From Bordetella petrii (GTDB lineage Bacteria > Pseudomonadota > Gammaproteobacteria > Burkholderiales > Burkholderiaceae_B): a stretch of DNA of 64,000 nucleotides. The position numbers and the translations under genes are program-made. This document shows positions 59,377 to 64,000 of the stretch, piece after piece; position 1 is the stretch's first letter, and each line of letters opens with the position of its first letter. The notes under the pieces were generated by a model that was not told where the DNA came from, made no database searches, and saw only the letters and a program-made list of their open reading frames with translations. The DNA is taken from the NCBI RefSeq assembly GCF_000067205.1, contig NC_010170.1:1984001-2048000 (forward strand). Direction: 5' to 3'.

Positions 59377-62169
59377 CTACGCCGGCGCGGGCCCGCCCAG
59401 CACGCGGGTCCATAGTTCGGACACCGCCGCGCGTTCTTCGGCCAGCTGGTCCTGCGGCACGCGGGCCTTCTCGGTGCCCTGCAGGCGCAACTGGTGCTGC
59501 GTGCGCCGCAGCGTGCGGTAGGCGTCGCCGGCGCGCCGCGCCAGGTCGACGGGAATCAGGCCGGCTTCGCCCGCCAGGCGCAGCAGGGCGATATTGCCCA
59601 GATTGTTCACCAGCACCCGGTGCGTGCCGGCATGGCACAGCACCAGGTATTGGGTGACAAATTCCACGTCGACCATCCCGCCCCGGTCGTGCTTCAGGTC
59701 GAAGTCGCCGCTGTGGTTGGGGTGGCCGGCGCTGATCTTGTCGCGCATTGCCAGCACCTCGTCGCGCAGCGCGGCGGTGTCGCGCGGCTGCACCAGCACC
59801 GCGGCGCGGATGCGCTCGAAGCGGGCGCCCACGGTGGTGTCGCCGGCCGCGTAGCGGGCCCGTGTCAGCGCCTGGTGTTCCCAGGCCCAGGCATGCTTGA
59901 GCTGGTACTGCTCGAAGGCTTCAACCGACACGGCCAACAGTCCGGCCTCGCCGTCGGGCCGCAGCCGCAGGTCGGTTTCGTACAGGCGGCCGGACGAAGT
60001 CATGGTCGACAGCCATGAGGTCATGCGACGGCCCAGCTTGGCGTAGACCTCGGCGGCATCTTCGCGCGGGTCGTCGAACAGGAACACCAGGTCCAGGTCC
60101 GAGGCATAGCCCAGTTCCTTGCCGCCCAGCTTGCCATAGGCAATAACCGCGAAATGCGGGGTGGCGCCCGCCTGGCGGTTCACCAGCGGCCAGACGCGCC
60201 GCACGGTTTCGGCCAGCAGCATGTCGGCCAGCGCCGATAGCTGGTCGGCCAGCTTTTCGACCGTGAGCTGGCCTTCGAGGTCCTGCGCCAGCAGTTGGAA
60301 ACTGGCCTGCCGCTGCACGTCGCGCATCAGGTTCATCTGCCGCTCGATGTCGGGTTCGCCATCGGGCAGTTTGCAGGCGTCGAGATCGGCCGAGAGTTGC
60401 TGGGCCATCTGTGCGAAATCCAGCGATTCGAACAGGGTGCGCCAGTCGATCAGGCTGTCGAGCAACAGCGGATGCTGGGTGAGGTACTGCGCGGCCCATG
60501 GGCTGGCGGCCATCATGCGCGCCACGCGCGCCAGCGTATCGGGATATTCCGCCAGCAGCGCCAGGTAGGCGCTGCGCTGCGCGATGGTCTCGATCAGGTC
60601 GAACAGGCGCACGGTGGCCTGGCGCGGCGCGGGCGTCTGCTGGGCGGCCTGCACGGCGGCCGGCAGCAGGGCCTCGAGGCGGCGCCGGCTGCTGTCGGGC
60701 AGGCTGCGTACGCGATGGCTGTCCAGCAGCGATTCGGCGCGCCGCAACAGGTCGTCGGCCTCGTCGCCGAAGGCTGCGCGGATCTGTTCGGCCAGGCGGC
60801 TCTCGGCGTCGTGTTCGCCGTTGCCTGTCGCGCAGGCCGTGCCGGCGGCCGGCGCGGGGGCGTCTTCGGTCTCGCCCATGCCGGCCAGGCGGAATGCGTT
60901 GCGAAACGTCTGCGCCACGAAAGCGCGGTGGTCGGCCAGGGTGCGTTCGAAGTCGCCGGCGGCCATGCCCAGCGCGGCGGCCAGGCGTTCGCGCTGGGCG
61001 GCGTCGCCGGGCAGCAGGTGGGTTTGCTCGTCTTCGCGGTATTGCAGCGCATGCTCGATGCGGCGCAGAAAGCGGTAGGCCTGCTCCAGCTTTTGCGCGT
61101 CCTCCGCGTCGATCAGGCCGGCATCGCGCTCGGCATGCAGGGCCGCCAGCAGGCCGCGCCGCTGCAGCGCCGGCATGCGCCCGCCGCGCACCAGTTGGAA
61201 CAGCTGCACCACGAATTCGATTTCGCGGATGCCGCCATCGCCCAGCTTGATGTTGTTGGCGCTATCCACGCCGTTGCGTGCCAGCGCGCGGCGCTGCCAG
61301 TCCTGGCGGATGCGTTCGCGCAGCGCGCGCAGCGAGGCCAGGGCATCGAAATCGAAATATTTTCGGTACACGAAAGGCACGCGCAGGCTTTCCAGCTGGC
61401 GGACCTGCGCGGACGCATCGCTGTCGGCGAAGGCCTGCGCCGGGATCAGGCGGGCCTTCAGCCAGGCGTAGCGCTCCCACTCGCGGCCCTGCGCGACCAG
61501 GTAATGTTCCAGCGCGTCCAGGCTCCATGCCGGCGGGCCGGCATCGCCGTCGGGGCGCAGGCGCAGGTCGGTGCGGAACACCTGCCCGTGGGCATCGGCT
61601 TCGGACAGCACCGGCATCATGCGGCGCGTCAGGCGTCCGTAAAATTCGTGATGGCTGATGCGGCGCGGTCCGTCTGTATCGCCTTCTTCGCCGTACAGCA
61701 TGATCAGGTCGATGTCCGACGACACGTTCAGTTCGCCGCCGCCCAGCTTGCCCATGCCCAGGATCAGCATTTCCTGGGGGGCGCCGGTGGCCGGGTCGCG
61801 CGGCACGCCATGCACGGCGGCCAGCTCGGCCGCCACGCTGCGGTAGGCAGCGGCCACGGCCAGGTCGGCCAGCGCCGTCATCGCGCCCACCACTTCTTCC
61901 AGGCTGGCCTGTCCGCCCAGGTCGCGCACCATCAGCGCCGTGAAGACGCGTTCACGCAGCTTGCGCAGCATTTCCCGGCACAGGTCGACGGGCAGGATCT
62001 CGGGCGCGTCGGCGCCGGCCAGCTCGGCCTGCCAGGCGGCCAGAACATTTGGCGTGACCGGATGGCGCGCGGCCGTTTCCAGCCAGGCGGCCAGGTCGGG
62101 ATGGGCATCGACGCGCCGGCGCAGGTAGCCGGACCAGGCGAGGGCGGGGGTGAGCAGGGAAGCGGACAT
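59377..62169 (-). CDS. glnE: Bifunctional glutamine synthetase adenylyltransferase/adenylyl-removing enzyme
   Basis: 930 residues from ATG 62169 (MSASLLTPA). Two nucleotidyltransferase domains: N-terminal deadenylylase with MGKLGGGELNVSSDIDL and C-terminal adenylylase with YGKLGGKELGYASDLDL, joined by the PII-sensing middle part. Controls GlnA in response to PII and glutamine. An ATG at 62274 is possible but adds a Pro/Cys-rich stretch and would overlap the divergent yhdP gene. Confidence 0.95.
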   Translation of the reverse strand: MSASLLTPALAWSGYLRRRVDAHPDLAAWLETAARHPVTPNVLAAWQAELAGADAPEILPVDLCREMLRKLRERVFTALMVRDLGGQASLEEVVGAMTALADLAVAAAYRSVAAELAAVHGVPRDPATGAPQEMLILGMGKLGGGELNVSSDIDLIMLYGEEGDTDGPRRISHHEFYGRLTRRMMPVLSEADAHGQVFRTDLRLRPDGDAGPPAWSLDALEHYLVAQGREWERYAWLKARLIPAQAFADSDASAQVRQLESLRVPFVYRKYFDFDALASLRALRERIRQDWQRRALARNGVDSANNIKLGDGGIREIEFVVQLFQLVRGGRMPALQRRGLLAALHAERDAGLIDAEDAQKLEQAYRFLRRIEHALQYREDEQTHLLPGDAAQRERLAAALGMAAGDFERTLADHRAFVAQTFRNAFRLAGMGETEDAPAPAAGTACATGNGEHDAESRLAEQIRAAFGDEADDLLRRAESLLDSHRVRSLPDSSRRRLEALLPAAVQAAQQTPAPRQATVRLFDLIETIAQRSAYLALLAEYPDTLARVARMMAASPWAAQYLTQHPLLLDSLIDWRTLFESLDFAQMAQQLSADLDACKLPDGEPDIERQMNLMRDVQRQASFQLLAQDLEGQLTVEKLADQLSALADMLLAETVRRVWPLVNRQAGATPHFAVIAYGKLGGKELGYASDLDLVFLFDDPREDAAEVYAKLGRRMTSWLSTMTSSGRLYETDLRLRPDGEAGLLAVSVEAFEQYQLKHAWAWEHQALTRARYAAGDTTVGARFERIRAAVLVQPRDTAALRDEVLAMRDKISAGHPNHSGDFDLKHDRGGMVDVEFVTQYLVLCHAGTHRVLVNNLGNIALLRLAGEAGLIPVDLARRAGDAYRTLRRTQHQLRLQGTEKARVPQDQLAEERAAVSELWTRVLGGPAPA

Positions 62170-62251
62170 GGGGGCGGACGGGCAGACGGGAAGGCGTGTT
62201 TCAGGTATAAGGGGACGATACCCCAAGACACCTCGCCCTGCCCACTCATCC

Positions 62252-64000
62252 GTGTCATTGCCCGCCAAAGTCACCCGTTTTCTGTGCTGGTCCGCACTGG
62301 CCGTTTATGTCGTCGCGGCTGTCGTGCTGCTCGGATTGCGGTATTGGGTGCTGCCCAATATCGATCAGTGGCGTCCGCGCATCGAAGCCTACGCCAGCGA
62401 AGCGCTGGGCGCGCGAGTCGAGATAGGGCGCCTGCAGGCCGACTGGCGCGGCCTGAACCCGCGCCTGAAACTCACCGCGCTGTCCATCTATGACCAGCAG
62501 CCCGAGCCGGTGCTGACCTTGCCTTCGGTCTCGGCCGTGCTGGGCTGGCGCAGCGTGCTGCTGCTGTCGCCCAGCCTGCTCAGCCTGCGCATCGACGGGC
62601 CCGAGCTGCGGGTGCGGCGTGATGCCGGCGGCCGCTTATGGGTGGCGGGCCAGTCTATCGACCTGAATGCTCCGCATGATGCCGGCCGCTCGTCGCGGCT
62701 GGTGCAGTGGCTGGGCTCGCAGCGCGATCTGGCGCTGGCCAACGCCACTGTGCACTGGAACGACGAGTATCGGCAGGCTCCCGAAGTCACACTGCGCAAC
62801 GTCAGCCTGCGGCTGTACAACGGCGCGCTGGCGCACCGCTTCGCGCTCAGTGCCGAGCCGCCGCCGGCCCTGGCGCGCGAGCTGTCGCTGCGCGGACGCT
62901 TCACCCGCAATCCGCTGCTGACCGGCCGGCAGCGCTGGACGGGCGAGCTGTATGCCGAAGTGGATGACGCCGAGCCTTCAGCCTGGGCGCCCTGGCTGGC
63001 CGTGCCGCGCATTGCCGGTCGCGCCGCCACGCGCGCCTGGCTGACCCTGGAGCAGGGCGCTGTCACCGACGTCACCGCGGATGCCGCGCTGCGTGATGTG
63101 CGCTGGCAGGCGGCGGGCGATGCAACGGCTATCGGCCTGGCCGGGGCCACGCTAAGGGTGCAGGGCGCCCCCGGCGACGTCGTGCAGTTTGCCGACGTGC
63201 CCCTGGCGCGCGGCGAAGACGGCGCGGGCATGGCCTTGCGGGGCGAGCTGACCGGCCTGAGCGCGAACCTGCCGCACACTTTCGACCCGCCGCTGCTGCA
63301 GGCCGACACGGTTCGCATCGATGCCAGCCTGCGCCGCCCGGCGGGGCAGCCCGCCGTGGTGGACGTGCGCCAGCTCGATATTGCCAACGCCGACCTCGAT
63401 GCGCGCCTGCGCGGCCGCTGGAGTGCCCAGGGCAAGACCGCCGCCGGCACGGCCGACTTCCACGGCAACCTGGCGCGCGCGGCCATGCCTGCCATCTACA
63501 AGTACCTGCCGCTGACGGTGAACGCCGATGCCCGCGAATGGCTGGCGCACGGCCTGCCAGCCGGGCAGGCGCGCGATGCCGCCGTCACCGTCAAGGGCGA
63601 CCTGGACGACTTTCCGTTCGAGGACCCGGACGACGTCGGCGAGTTCCGCATTGCCGGAGCGTACTCGGGAGCCATCGTCGACTATGCCCCCGCGCACGGC
63701 GACACCAAGGGCTGGCCACGACTTGAGAACCTGGCCGGCAATTTCGCGGTCGACAAGGCCGGGCTGTCGCTCGACAGCCCGGGCGGCGCCATCGCCCATA
63801 CCGGCGACGGGCAGACCGTGACGTTGGGCGCCGTGACGGCTTCCATTCCGGATATGGAGCACCAGGCCACCCTGCATGTCGACGGGCAGACCAGTGGGCC
63901 TGTGCCGGCTTACCTGGCGCTGGCTGCCAACTCGCCGCTGGGCGGGTTGCTCGACGGTGCGCTGGATTCGGCCGAGGGCACGGGCGCGTGGCAGGTGGCC
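62252..64000 (+). CDS. yhdP: YhdP-family large envelope protein, N-terminal part
   Basis: Frame open from GTG 62252 to the window edge, 583 codons, incomplete at the 3' end. One N-terminal membrane helix (LCWSALAVYVVAAVVLLGLR) with a short cytoplasmic start, then a large periplasmic AsmA-like region: LPNIDQWRPRIEAYASEALG, VEIGRLQADWRGLNPRL, and further on YLPLTVNADAREWLAHGL. YhdP/TamB-type proteins bridge the inner and outer membrane and move phospholipid. TTG 62258 is an alternative start. Divergent from glnE, 82 nt apart. Confidence 0.88.
   Translation, partial: MSLPAKVTRFLCWSALAVYVVAAVVLLGLRYWVLPNIDQWRPRIEAYASEALGARVEIGRLQADWRGLNPRLKLTALSIYDQQPEPVLTLPSVSAVLGWRSVLLLSPSLLSLRIDGPELRVRRDAGGRLWVAGQSIDLNAPHDAGRSSRLVQWLGSQRDLALANATVHWNDEYRQAPEVTLRNVSLRLYNGALAHRFALSAEPPPALARELSLRGRFTRNPLLTGRQRWTGELYAEVDDAEPSAWAPWLAVPRIAGRAATRAWLTLEQGAVTDVTADAALRDVRWQAAGDATAIGLAGATLRVQGAPGDVVQFADVPLARGEDGAGMALRGELTGLSANLPHTFDPPLLQADTVRIDASLRRPAGQPAVVDVRQLDIANADLDARLRGRWSAQGKTAAGTADFHGNLARAAMPAIYKYLPLTVNADAREWLAHGLPAGQARDAAVTVKGDLDDFPFEDPDDVGEFRIAGAYSGAIVDYAPAHGDTKGWPRLENLAGNFAVDKAGLSLDSPGGAIAHTGDGQTVTLGAVTASIPDMEHQATLHVDGQTSGPVPAYLALAANSPLGGLLDGALDSAEGTGAWQVA

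Overview
The window is a 64 kb stretch of a GC-rich betaproteobacterial chromosome. The gene set fits Bordetella or a close Alcaligenaceae relative: paa genes with a PaaX repressor, several CoA-transferase plus Bug-type binding-protein modules, KdkA, TRAP transport and IS3-type elements. The species call is inference from gene content, not from a search. Genes are densely packed on both strands, often with 1-4 nt start/stop overlaps.

Layout. 1-3.4 kb: assimilatory sulfate operon (end of cysA, cysH of the Fe-S APS reductase type, cysD, cysN). 3.5-5.2 kb: a radical SAM gene and a small membrane-protein gene behind a near-consensus LexA box. 5.2-12.5 kb: DMT transporter, a large hairpin repeat, rplS, an IS-broken NUDIX gene, rsgA, an M48 protease, orn and a stand-alone YjeF_N protein. 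12.5-23 kb: phenylacetate catabolism (paaX; paaABCDE, paaN, paaG, paaI, paaK), with paaN broken by a second identical IS copy in opposite orientation. 23-29.5 kb: an acyl-CoA catabolic cluster with a very unusual acyl-CoA-dehydrogenase-like/TetR fusion regulator, an unrecognised protein, a CoA-transferase and a Bug protein. 29.6-33 kb: a TRAP transporter. 33-36.7 kb: an orphan FtsX-type permease, truncated globin and Kdo kinase. 36.7-37.2 kb: an array of 29-bp repeats. 37.2-41.5 kb: putrescine-type ABC transporter potFGHI and a Spx/ArsC-like protein. 41.5-46.2 kb: mpg, yrbL-like, rmuC and aidB (DNA repair flavour). 46.2-47.8 kb: rpiA and phoU with a Pho-box-like site. 47.9-51.7 kb: MaoC, CaiB, Bug and a divergent LysR. 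51.7-64 kb: yggX, a second copy of the hairpin repeat, argA, an SDR, hrpA, queH, glnE and the start of yhdP.

How it fits together. Most of the sequence is core metabolism plus CoA-thioester catabolism. The two IS copies are young: both have intact ORFs, matched terminal repeats and 3-bp target duplications (GTA and GCC), and removing IS plus one duplication restores each host reading frame exactly. The phenylacetate pathway is predicted to be blocked at the PaaN aldehyde dehydrogenase step.

Most noteworthy: (1) the acyl-CoA-dehydrogenase-like/TetR fusion with its own palindromic operator and an internal start; (2) a ~140-bp structured repeat found twice, with a conserved core but different, self-complementary arms (compensatory change); (3) a LexA-controlled, probably leaderless radical SAM plus small membrane-protein operon.
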